Assembly: GCA_015661465.1 (NCBI GenBank)
Contig: DQVZ01000093.1
Coordinates: 1 to 20,926 of the forward strand
DNA length: 20,926 nt
Direction of reading: 5' to 3'
DNA from: Aquifex aeolicus
GTDB taxonomy: Bacteria; Aquificota; Aquificia; Aquificales; Aquificaceae
A model generated the notes under the pieces. The model was given only the letters and a program-made list of their open reading frames with translations, did not search any database and had not been told where the DNA came from. The translations under genes and the position numbers were made by a program. Positions within the stretch are counted from its first letter, which is position 1. Every line of letters starts with the position of its first letter. Positions 6,112 through 13,866 of the stretch are shown here, in pieces.

Positions 6112-9100
6112 ATGTTCAGAGCCATTTTAAAGAACAGGCTTCTCGTGTTAATTTCTCTTGTAGTTGTAGTTATTTATGGAGTAAAAAGCTACAAAGAACT
6201 TCCTATAGACGCCTTTCCGGATCCAACTCCCGTTCAAGTAAACATATATACCGAAGCCCCCGGCCTTTCTGCAGAAGAGGTGGAAACACTGATTACTATC
6301 CCTATAGAATCCGTCATGAACGGTCTCAAAAACGTTACCCTCGTAAGAAGTGTTTCCCTACCGGGACTTTCCTATGTTTCTGTCTACTTTGAGGACGGAA
6401 CGGATGTTTACTTCGCAAGAAGACTCGTTATGGAAAAACTACCGGATGCCATGGCCAAAATCCCCGAGGGCTATACTCCTGTTATGGGTCCCAATTCCAC
6501 AGGTTTGGGAAATATACTCCTCTATACCCTCAAGGATAAGGAGGGAAAATACAGTCCTGAAGAGTTAAAGTCCGTATATCAACAGTGGGTGGTAAGACCG
6601 TTAATAATGAGTGTAGGCGGAGTGGAGGAAATAGTACAATTCGGTCCGGAGCTTTCCTATCTAATAGTCCCGAAACCTGAAAAGTTCTTAGAATACAGCA
6701 TAACCTTTGCGGATTTACTTGAAGCTCTTAAGAAGAATAACCTCATTGTGGAAGGAGGCTTTTACCCTTCTCCCGAAGGCGACCTCGTAGTTAGAGGTTT
6801 AGGAAGAATAAAATCCCTTGAAGATTTGTTAAACATTCCTGTGAAAGTGAATGAAGACAAAGGTATTCCCGTCCTGCTAAGAGACATAGCGGAAGTGAAG
6901 AAAGGAGAACTACCCAACAGGAGAGGAGCTTTTACAATGAACGGAGAAGAAGTTCAAGGAAATATTGTAATCAAACGTATATACGAAAATACAAAAAGTG
7001 TCGTTGACAAGGTAAAGAGAAAGCTTGAAGAAATTAAAGAAGTCCTACCCAAAGGTATTGAACTTGAGCTTCTTTACGACCAGGCATACCTTACGGAAAA
7101 GGCTGTTTCTACTATACAGAAGGCACTCTTCAGCGGTATGCTATTGGTAGCTTTGATTACTACAGTTCTCCTTGGAAACTTACGGGCATCATTGATAGTT
7201 ATATCCTCACTGCCGCTTACACTGTTTATAGCTTTCATCGTGATGAGAGAATGGGGAATGAGCGGAAATCTCATGACTCTAGGAGGACTCGCTATAGGTA
7301 TAGGAATGTTTGTGGATTCCTCTGTAGTCATAGTGGAAAACATTTACAGACACCTATCCGAAAACAAGGCTGCTTCCAAATTTTCAATCATTTTGGATTC
7401 CATAAAGGAAGTATGGAGACCTATACTCTTTTCCGTCTTGATAATAGCCATAGTTTTCTCACCCATATTCGTTTTCGAATCGGTAGAAGGTAAATTCTTT
7501 AAACCTTTGGCACTTACTCTAATAATCGCTCTGTTTTCTTCTTTGCTTGTAGCCTATATTTTTATCCCCGTACTGTCCTATTACTTCCTAAAACCAGGTA
7601 AAGAACCCTACAGTTTTCTAATAAAAGTAGCAGTTAGGTTCTACGAAAGAATTTTAGAGTTTACTTTCAAATTTAGAATTCCGCTAATAACCGTTACGCT
7701 GGTATCTTTCATATTCAGCCTATTCCTTCTCACAAGAATAGGAACCGAATTTATGCCCGAATTAGAAGAAGGAGCAGTTCTCGTAAAAGCTTATCTCGAC
7801 CCTAATATATCCCTTGAGGAATCAAAAAAGATAGCTACTGCAATAGAAAAAGAGGCTTTAAAATTTCCGGAAGTTACCCACACTTTCTCCACGGTAGGTA
7901 GAGCCGAAAAGGGAGAGCCTGCGGACGTAAATTACATCGAGACGTGGATATTGATGAAACCCCCGAGCGAGTGGAAAACTTTTAAAACAAGGGAAGAATT
8001 TAACAATATACTCAGAGAAAGACTTTCATGGCTTCCCGCATCTTTTTCCTTTACACAACCTATAAAAATGAGAATTGATGAATTACTTTCGGGAATAAAA
8101 GCGGATATAGCTATAAAGATTTTCGGTAGTAATCCTGAAGTTCTCAATAAACTAGCCGATGAGGTAAAGGAAATTGTTGAGCATACACCCGGGGCAGTTG
8201 ATGTAGAGAAAGAAATTCAAGCGGGAAGATTACAACTCCGAATATATCCCAAGGAGTATGTTCTTAGCCGTTACGGAATAACCAAGGAAGAAGTTTTATC
8301 TCTGGTTAAATACCTTTTGGGAGGCAGTCAGGTAGGAGTTCTACAAAGCGATACGCTTTTATTTCCGATAGTTCTTTCTCTTCCGGAAGAATTTAAGGGA
8401 GATATAGACAAACTTAAGGAACTTCCCTTATACGAGAAAAACGGAAGAATTTTTAAACTCGGTGAACTTATCGAACTCAAAGTAGAACCCGGTCTTTTTG
8501 TAATAAGAAGAGAAAACAATATAAGGTATGCCTTGGTAATGACGAATGTGGAAAATAGAGATATAGGAAGTTTTGTTGAAGAATTAAGGAAAAAAATAAA
8601 AGCTCAGGTGAAACTTCCAGAAGGCTACTTTATTTCCTTCGGCGGACAGTTCGAAAACCAAAAAAGGGCTATGAAGAAACTCACTATAGCTGTCCCGGTA
8701 TCTATATTCTTAATATTCACCCTTCTTTACCTGAACTTTAACTCAATTAGGGATGCACTTATTGTCATGCTTAATGTCCCTTTCGCGGTTATAGGTGGAA
8801 TTGTAGCTCTATATTTCTCAGGATTTAACCTATCTGTACCGTCGGCAATAGGATTTATAGCTATATTCGGTATTGCGACCTTAAACGGTGTAGTTCTCGT
8901 TTCATATATAAGAATTATGTTAGAAGAAGGCTTAGAAATAAGGGAAGCGGTAAAAAGAGCTTCTCTTTTGAGAGTTCGTCCAATCCTGATTACCGCAATT
9001 ACAACATTTATTGGTCTTCTTCCTCTACTAATTATCACCGATATAGGCTCGGAAGTTCAAAAGCCACTTGCGACAGTTGTAGTAGGAGGAATTATTACCT

Positions 9101-9171
9101 CGACAGTCCTCACCCTGCTTATAATACCCACGGTTTACGAAATGGTTTACAGACGTTTTTCCCGTGCCTAG
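6112..9171 (+). CDS. Heavy-metal RND efflux pump, CzcA/CusA family
   Basis: This 1019-aa inner-membrane pump uses the proton gradient to export metal ions through the preceding adaptor and channel. It has the RND plan: an N-terminal helix, a large periplasmic loop, a cluster of helices, a second loop and a second cluster. DAFPDPTPVQV (33-43) and FTQPIKMRIDELLSGIKADI (around 645-664) resemble CzcA. In transmembrane helix 4, D402 and E409 are present, but the first Asp of the CzcA DFG-x3-D-x6-E motif is replaced by Gly396, as in other heavy-metal subclasses. Aligned to recalled CusA, its three copper-binding Met positions appear as Lys, Tyr and Glu, so Cu(I)/Ag(I) export looks unlikely. GGAGGTAAG precedes the ATG. 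The substrate remains undetermined. Confidence 0.92.
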   Translation: MFRAILKNRLLVLISLVVVVIYGVKSYKELPIDAFPDPTPVQVNIYTEAPGLSAEEVETLITIPIESVMNGLKNVTLVRSVSLPGLSYVSVYFEDGTDVYFARRLVMEKLPDAMAKIPEGYTPVMGPNSTGLGNILLYTLKDKEGKYSPEELKSVYQQWVVRPLIMSVGGVEEIVQFGPELSYLIVPKPEKFLEYSITFADLLEALKKNNLIVEGGFYPSPEGDLVVRGLGRIKSLEDLLNIPVKVNEDKGIPVLLRDIAEVKKGELPNRRGAFTMNGEEVQGNIVIKRIYENTKSVVDKVKRKLEEIKEVLPKGIELELLYDQAYLTEKAVSTIQKALFSGMLLVALITTVLLGNLRASLIVISSLPLTLFIAFIVMREWGMSGNLMTLGGLAIGIGMFVDSSVVIVENIYRHLSENKAASKFSIILDSIKEVWRPILFSVLIIAIVFSPIFVFESVEGKFFKPLALTLIIALFSSLLVAYIFIPVLSYYFLKPGKEPYSFLIKVAVRFYERILEFTFKFRIPLITVTLVSFIFSLFLLTRIGTEFMPELEEGAVLVKAYLDPNISLEESKKIATAIEKEALKFPEVTHTFSTVGRAEKGEPADVNYIETWILMKPPSEWKTFKTREEFNNILRERLSWLPASFSFTQPIKMRIDELLSGIKADIAIKIFGSNPEVLNKLADEVKEIVEHTPGAVDVEKEIQAGRLQLRIYPKEYVLSRYGITKEEVLSLVKYLLGGSQVGVLQSDTLLFPIVLSLPEEFKGDIDKLKELPLYEKNGRIFKLGELIELKVEPGLFVIRRENNIRYALVMTNVENRDIGSFVEELRKKIKAQVKLPEGYFISFGGQFENQKRAMKKLTIAVPVSIFLIFTLLYLNFNSIRDALIVMLNVPFAVIGGIVALYFSGFNLSVPSAIGFIAIFGIATLNGVVLVSYIRIMLEEGLEIREAVKRASLLRVRPILITAITTFIGLLPLLIITDIGSEVQKPLATVVVGGIITSTVLTLLIIPTVYEMVYRRFSRA

Positions 9172-9186
9172 GCTAATTCCTTTTTC

Positions 9187-9215
9187 TTGATACTTCTTTT
9201 AACCGAATTTAAATT
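9187..9215 (+). promoter_or_regulatory. Candidate promoter of the DUF309-like/HD/transglutaminase operon
   Basis: TTGATA (9187-9192) and TAAATT (9210-9215) are 17 bp apart in the 50-bp gap after the RND operon. The predicted transcript would begin at or next to the ATG at 9222, which has no Shine-Dalgarno sequence, so the message may be leaderless. No terminator hairpin for the RND operon is visible in the gap. Confidence 0.35.
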
Positions 9216-9221
9216 AAGTTT

Positions 9222-10118
9222 ATGATTCGCATTTGGGAGGAGTTGGATAGAATAGAGCATCTTTTCCTTGAACTTCTCGATGACCCGTATAAAAAGGAAA
9301 TACTTTTATATCTAATATGCTATTGTCAGCAGGTTAGAAAAATTGGAGATTATGAAATAGACTTAGAAAGATTACTGAATTGTGCAGAAAAACCTTACAA
9401 ACTTATCGGAGGAAATTGGCAGGATGTTTTATTAGAACTTGGTATTTTTTACGTAAAAGATGGGGAGGGAAAAATTTATACAGGAAAAGAACTTTTTACA
9501 TTGGCCAATAGGAAGAAATTAAAAGTCGGAATAGTTCAGGATTATAGGGAAGATTTTTACAAATTCTATACAAAACTTTTAAAGTATTGGTCTATTTTAA
9601 GCTCTAAACTCACTTACGGAAATAATATAACTCCAGATGTATCAGCACGGCTCTTAGTTCTTTCATTTAATGAAAAGCTATTCAAAGAATCTAAGTATTA
9701 CGGAGAAATCCTTATGATGAGATATCCTAATGAAAAGAAATTTTTTGAATCCGTCCATCTAATAGCGGAATTTTTTCATACTTACACCGAAACCGGGAAT
9801 ATAAAAGAGGAAAACTTAAAAAAGGCTTTATCTATTCTAAAAGAAATCCCGAGGATTTACTATTCAGTAAATATAGAAAAATTTAGAAAAGAACTTGAAA
9901 AATTTATGAAGGATATTAAAAAAGGGCAATTCAGATATATAAGGATAGAGTTTGTTAAAGAAGATAAAGGTAAAAAAAGGAATATCTTTTCTAGGATATT
10001 GAAATTTTTAAAATCTTTGGGAGGTAGGAGATGGAGTTCAACCAGCTCAGAAGCGGATTATTACTCTTTCATAGAAATCTTGTTGAAAAAGCCCAGAAAA
10101 CAAGTGATGATGAGCTGA
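9222..10118 (+). CDS. Uncharacterised protein with a degenerate DUF309-like helical domain
   Basis: 298 aa with no signal peptide and no clear membrane span. Residues 1-100 are a helical region of unknown type. Residues 142-210 resemble the DUF309 pattern: FNEKLFKESKYYGEILM (149-165), then a helix with FFESVHLIAEFFHTYTETGN (174-193). The His-Glu normally found in the DUF309 EAHE motif would here be Lys-Tyr (158-159), so any activity tied to those residues is probably lost. Residues 230-270 are very basic and include an amphipathic stretch, KRNIFSRILKFLKSLGG. The last 30 or so residues are encoded where the next gene has already begun (88-bp overlap) and have an unusual Ser-rich composition. 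It is the first gene of a probable four-gene unit. The DUF309 link is tentative and the function unknown. Confidence 0.6.
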   Translation: MIRIWEELDRIEHLFLELLDDPYKKEILLYLICYCQQVRKIGDYEIDLERLLNCAEKPYKLIGGNWQDVLLELGIFYVKDGEGKIYTGKELFTLANRKKLKVGIVQDYREDFYKFYTKLLKYWSILSSKLTYGNNITPDVSARLLVLSFNEKLFKESKYYGEILMMRYPNEKKFFESVHLIAEFFHTYTETGNIKEENLKKALSILKEIPRIYYSVNIEKFRKELEKFMKDIKKGQFRYIRIEFVKEDKGKKRNIFSRILKFLKSLGGRRWSSTSSEADYYSFIEILLKKPRKQVMMS

Positions 10119-10237
10119 GAGAACTCTATACCTCAGCGGCAAAATATTTAGTCGAAGTTATAAAAAATCTGGAGGAATTCGATAAAACTATGAAAAAGAT
10201 AAAGGATATTGAAAACCGAACTATGAATCCCAACTAA
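10031..10237 (+). CDS. Small helical protein of unknown function (68 aa)
   Basis: Not recognised. The 68-aa product is highly charged and predicted to be almost wholly helical, with two amphipathic helices (about 2-25 and 28-60) that could form a hairpin or coiled coil. The ATG is preceded by a strong GGGAGGTAGG, which supports real translation although the gene starts inside the previous one in another reading frame. It ends only 3 bp before the HD phosphohydrolase start, so it is probably co-translated with it. Size and charge suggest a partner or regulator of a neighbouring protein, but that is inference. Confidence 0.6.
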   Translation: MEFNQLRSGLLLFHRNLVEKAQKTSDDELRELYTSAAKYLVEVIKNLEEFDKTMKKIKDIENRTMNPN

Positions 10238-10240
10238 ATT

Positions 10241-11350
10241 ATGAAGGAATTTTCAGACCCTTTATATGGTTTCATAAAGTTAAATGACCTGGAGCTTAAA
10301 ATAGTTGATTCATTACCCTTTCAGAGGTTAAGGTACATAAAACAGTTAGGTGTTGCTTACCTCGTTTTTCCCTCTGCTCAACACACGAGGTTTGAACATT
10401 CTCTTGGTGTCCTAAGCATTACGGATAAATTGGCAAACCACCTTAAATTGAAAGAAGTAAAATTGCTCAGGCTTGCCGGATTGCTTCACGACATAGGACA
10501 CCCACCATTTTCACACACTACAGAAGTTCTTTTGCCTGAAAGCAAAACCCATGAAGACTTTACTGAAAGGGTTATAAAAGAAACCGAAATATATGAAATA
10601 CTCAGGAAGGAATTTAGCCATGAAGACATAGAGAGCTTAATAAGGATTACCTTGGGAAGACCTAAAGATAAGGAGGAAAAATCCTTAAGTGAAATAATCA
10701 CAGGTGAATTCGGCTCAGACCGTATGGACTACTTAAGAAGAGATGCCTATTTTTGCGGAGTATCTTACGGATTCTTTGATTACGAAAGGCTAATAAATAC
10801 AACCCGGTTTTATGAAGATAGGATTGTGGTAGATATAAGCGGTTTACGAGCTTTAGAAAATTTCTTAATCTCTCGATACTTTATGTATATCCAAGTTTAC
10901 TTTCACAAAAGTGTAAGAATTTTAAGTATACATCTTGTAGAATTTATTAAAAAACTTTTAAAATCAGAGGACTTAAATGATATATCCCGATTTTTGAAAA
11001 TTAACGATACGTATATAATCTCAAAAATTTTTGAAAAAAAGGAATTCAAGGAAGATTTTCTAAGAATATTCGGTAGACAGCATTTTAAAAACCTTTTATC
11101 TACCGAAAATTACGAAGTATACAAAGAAACAAAAGAAAAACTCTTGGGGAATTTCCCAAAAGAACTTTTGAGATTTGACGAAGTAAGAAAAGTACTATAC
11201 AGTGGAAATATATATATAAAAACGGAAAAAGGATTGAAAAGAGCTCATGAACTTTCTCCACTGATAGCTTCCCTAAAACCTATAAAACTTTATAGAATCT
11301 ACGTAGATAGGGGAATATGGAAAGAAGCGGTGTCTCTATTAGAACATTAA
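10241..11350 (+). CDS. HD-domain phosphohydrolase, SAMHD1/dGTPase-like
   Basis: This 369-aa protein belongs to the HD superfamily branch of SAMHD1 and bacterial dNTP triphosphohydrolase-like proteins. The metal-binding residues are visible: H53 in TRFEHSLGV, H83-D84 in LLHDIGHPPFSH, and D160 in GSDRMDYLRRDA. They match SAMHD1 H167, H206-D207 and D311. The N-terminal DPLYGFIKL and LPFQRLRYIKQLG segments are typical of this branch. The length agrees with bacterial members; I recall that a structure exists for an Aquifex protein of this family. The likely reaction is hydrolysis of dNTPs or a related phosphorylated nucleotide, but the substrate is unproven. It follows the small helical protein by 3 bp and overlaps the next gene by 34 bp. 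Confidence 0.85.
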   Translation: MKEFSDPLYGFIKLNDLELKIVDSLPFQRLRYIKQLGVAYLVFPSAQHTRFEHSLGVLSITDKLANHLKLKEVKLLRLAGLLHDIGHPPFSHTTEVLLPESKTHEDFTERVIKETEIYEILRKEFSHEDIESLIRITLGRPKDKEEKSLSEIITGEFGSDRMDYLRRDAYFCGVSYGFFDYERLINTTRFYEDRIVVDISGLRALENFLISRYFMYIQVYFHKSVRILSIHLVEFIKKLLKSEDLNDISRFLKINDTYIISKIFEKKEFKEDFLRIFGRQHFKNLLSTENYEVYKETKEKLLGNFPKELLRFDEVRKVLYSGNIYIKTEKGLKRAHELSPLIASLKPIKLYRIYVDRGIWKEAVSLLEH

Positions 11351-13185
11351 TAATTTTGATAACCTATATTATAATCCTGAACACTGTATTAAGTCTATAC
11401 GGAATTACCGATGCTTTCTTATACATATTTGTTTTATTCAGTATTCCATTAGGAGTATTTAACGATTTTAGAAATAAAATCAAAATTCCCAGGATTTATA
11501 TAAACATTACGGCTCTAGTAGGAGTTATAGTACTACTAAGTAGTTTATCGCTTGAAAATTTAATAAAACCTATATCCAATACTTTGTTATTTCTAATTGG
11601 AATTAAACTCCTTGAAGAGAAAAATATAAGAGACTTTTACCAAATATTGCTTTTGAGTTTTCTAGGAATTTCTCTAGCAACAGCTGTAAAGATGGATATC
11701 TATTATTTACTGATATTTATACTTGAAGTATTCTTAGGAGTTAAATTAATTATTTTCCTAAATTTTTACAAAAACTTGGGAAACATACACCTGGGAAAAG
11801 TAATATTAAAGAGGCTTTTATTAGTATCTTTAGGTTTTTCCTTAAGTTCTTTCATATTTTCATGGTTCTTTTTCGTAATACTTCCAAGAGTTGATAAGCC
11901 CTTATTCGATTTATTCAGAAGTGGAGAAAAAAAGCTTATCAGTGGTATTACGGAAGAAGTTGAACTTGGAAAAGTGGGAGAAATACAGCTTGATAAATCC
12001 GTAGTTTTAAGAGTCTTCGGTGTTGAATTTGAGGAACAACCCTACTGGAGAGTTTCAGTTCTGGACACTTTCTATAAAAATCGCTGGATAAAAACTCTTA
12101 AAATTCCTGAAAGGGAATCCTACGCAAAAGGTACAGAATACACAATAATTCTTGAACCAACCTTCGACAAATTTTTACCTTTGATTGATTATCCGATAAA
12201 AATTTTAAAAGTTGAGGGAACTTCTACAAAATTTGTGAGATTCAAAGGAGGGTTTTATGAATTTAATAAACCTATAAGCAAACCCGTTAGAATAAAAGCT
12301 TCTTTTTCCAAAAATCCACCTAAGGACAAACCCTTACCCATTTACACATACGTGCCTAAGGACATTCCCAAAAGTATAGTAAACCTAGCTAAAAAGCTCA
12401 GTAAAGGAGCTAAAACACCCAAAGAAAAAATAATGAAAGTTCAGGAGTTTTTTCAAAAGGAAGGGTTTAGATATTCATTAACACTGGATAAATATGAAGG
12501 TAACCCGTTGGAATACTTCCTTTTTGTATCAAAAAGGGGAAACTGTGAATATTTTGCCTCATCCACGGCTATCTTGCTAAGACTTATGGGAGTTCCTTCA
12601 AGGTTAGTAACAGGATTCTATGGCGCTATAAAAAATGAGTACGGTAGGTATTACATTGTGGTAAATGCTATGGCCCATGTCTGGGTGGAGGCTTATGATG
12701 GGAGTAAGTGGATAAGAGTAGATACAACACCTCCATACGTTCCAGAGGGTATAAGAGAAATTTCTAAGGTTTCCTTGATTTACGACGCTATATTGACATT
12801 TTGGTATAAAAATATAGTAAACTTTGATACGGAAAAACAGAGAAGTATATTAATTACGACATCAGATTTATTGAAAGTGTTTGGTAAAAATTCAGAAAAA
12901 ATACTCTTCTTCCTTTTATTAACCCTTAGTAGCATAGCAGGTTACTTTATTTACGTTAGGGAAATTCGTAAAACCCCGGAAAACTTATACAGAAAGCTGT
13001 TAAGGAAACTCAAGAAATATGAAATAAAAGAAAAACTTCCGGAAAAAGTTATAGAGGCTGTTAAGGGTAAAGATATTTACGAGGAAGTTAAATTTATAGT
13101 GAGGACTTATGAAAGGTATAAGTATTCAAAAGTGAGAGATAAGGAAGAGCTTAAAGAAGCTTATAAACTACTTAAGAAAATGTAA
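11317..13185 (+). CDS. TgpA-like membrane transglutaminase-domain protein
   Basis: This 622-aa integral membrane protein has about six or seven hydrophobic helices in residues 8-195, followed by an extracytoplasmic region. Its transglutaminase-like core has the triad C410 (RGNCEYFAS), H454 (AMAHVWVEAY) and D469 (RVDTTPP). One more helix lies near 525-545, and a Lys/Glu-rich cytoplasmic tail closes the protein. This is the TgpA (DUF3488 plus transglutaminase) architecture, thought to act as a periplasmic cysteine protease, crosslinker or peptidoglycan-linked enzyme. TgpA genes usually sit beside a MoxR ATPase and a DUF58 protein; neither is in this window. The ATG start overlaps the HD gene by 34 bp and has a weak GGGGA upstream. 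The family is secure, the substrate unknown. Confidence 0.85.
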   Translation: MERSGVSIRTLIILITYIIILNTVLSLYGITDAFLYIFVLFSIPLGVFNDFRNKIKIPRIYINITALVGVIVLLSSLSLENLIKPISNTLLFLIGIKLLEEKNIRDFYQILLLSFLGISLATAVKMDIYYLLIFILEVFLGVKLIIFLNFYKNLGNIHLGKVILKRLLLVSLGFSLSSFIFSWFFFVILPRVDKPLFDLFRSGEKKLISGITEEVELGKVGEIQLDKSVVLRVFGVEFEEQPYWRVSVLDTFYKNRWIKTLKIPERESYAKGTEYTIILEPTFDKFLPLIDYPIKILKVEGTSTKFVRFKGGFYEFNKPISKPVRIKASFSKNPPKDKPLPIYTYVPKDIPKSIVNLAKKLSKGAKTPKEKIMKVQEFFQKEGFRYSLTLDKYEGNPLEYFLFVSKRGNCEYFASSTAILLRLMGVPSRLVTGFYGAIKNEYGRYYIVVNAMAHVWVEAYDGSKWIRVDTTPPYVPEGIREISKVSLIYDAILTFWYKNIVNFDTEKQRSILITTSDLLKVFGKNSEKILFFLLLTLSSIAGYFIYVREIRKTPENLYRKLLRKLKKYEIKEKLPEKVIEAVKGKDIYEEVKFIVRTYERYKYSKVRDKEELKEAYKLLKKM

Positions 13186-13234
13186 TAATGCGAATATTAA
13201 ATAATAATAATTTTTTGGTAAATTAAATAGTGAG

Positions 13235-13540
13235 ATGATTAGGCAGGATATTCTTAATGAAGAAAAGCTTGAAGAGCTTGCAGAGTTTTTTAAGGCACTT
13301 TCTCATCCGGTAAGACTCAGGATTATAAGTATACTTATCGAAGGAAAACAGTGCGTTAAAAATTTGGGGGAGCTTCTCAATTTATCACAGCCCAGCGTTT
13401 CACAACACCTATCCATTCTCAGGTCTAGAGGTATAGTAGGTTGGAAAAGGGAAGGGTCAATAATATGCTACTATATTAAAGACGAACGCGTTAAGAAAAT
13501 TTACAATCTACTAATTAAGGAGGAAGAAAATGGCGGGTAG
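13235..13540 (+). CDS. ArsR-family winged-helix transcriptional regulator
   Basis: 101 aa. ArsR/SmtB repressors bind operator DNA and release it on sensing metal, metalloid or sulfur/redox signals. The family core AEFFKALSHPVRLRIISIL lies at 16-34, the recognition helix LSQPSVSQHLSILRSRGIV at 50-68, and the wing with REGSIICYYI at 72-81. There are exactly two cysteines. C40 sits in KQCVKNLGELL, where classical ArsR proteins have their ELCVCDL metal site; C78 is in the wing. The second Cys of the classic pair is missing, so classical arsenic sensing is unlikely, while thiol-based or other sensing is possible. The gene overlaps thioredoxin by 11 bp. A 12-bp AT palindrome (13195-13206) upstream could be its operator. 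Confidence 0.88.
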   Translation: MIRQDILNEEKLEELAEFFKALSHPVRLRIISILIEGKQCVKNLGELLNLSQPSVSQHLSILRSRGIVGWKREGSIICYYIKDERVKKIYNLLIKEEENGG

Positions 13541-13859
13541 AGTTATTGAACTGAGTGAACAAAACTGGGAACAAGAGGTTATTCATGCTGATAAACCCGT
13601 TCTTGTAGATTTTTGGGCACCTTGGTGTGGACCCTGTAGAATTATTGCTCCCATAATTGAAGAGCTTGCGGAGGAATTCGGAGAACAAATTAAAGTAGGA
13701 AAACTCAACACAGATGAAAATCCTAATATAGCAATGAGGTATGGAATAAGAGCAATTCCTACAGTAATCCTTTTCAAAAAAGGGGAGGTTGTAGATACAA
13801 GAATAGGAGTTCAACCCAAAGAAGCCCTAAAGCAAATGGTTCTCGAACACCTTTCTTAA
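13530..13859 (+). CDS. trxA: Thioredoxin
   Basis: This 109-aa cytoplasmic thiol-disulfide oxidoreductase has the canonical active site W32-C33-G34-P35-C36 within [11 protein letters not shown]. The buried Asp is conserved at D27 and the cis-proline is P77 in AIPTV. Length and fold match ordinary thioredoxin 1 along the whole chain. AAGGAGGAA lies 8 nt before the ATG, inside the end of the ArsR gene, so the two genes (11-bp overlap) are translationally coupled and the regulator may control thioredoxin output. Thioredoxin reductase is not in the window. Confidence 0.96.
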   Translation: MAGRVIELSEQNWEQEVIHADKPVLVDFWAPWCGPCRIIAPIIEELAEEFGEQIKVGKLNTDENPNIAMRYGIRAIPTVILFKKGEVVDTRIGVQPKEALKQMVLEHLS

Positions 13860-13866
13860 CAAGTTT

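Noticed and set aside
8727..9038. 103-aa open frame antisense to the RND pump
   Set aside because: It mirrors conserved transmembrane sequence of the pump and has no independent support.
9962..10027. Frameshift in the DUF309-like gene explaining its long overlap
   Set aside because: The other two frames carry stops just upstream, and the annotated frame reads naturally up to the small gene's start, so there is no direct evidence for an indel.
13515..13814. 99-aa open frame antisense to thioredoxin
   Set aside because: It lies opposite an unambiguous thioredoxin with an intact active site, and its composition is that of a reverse frame.
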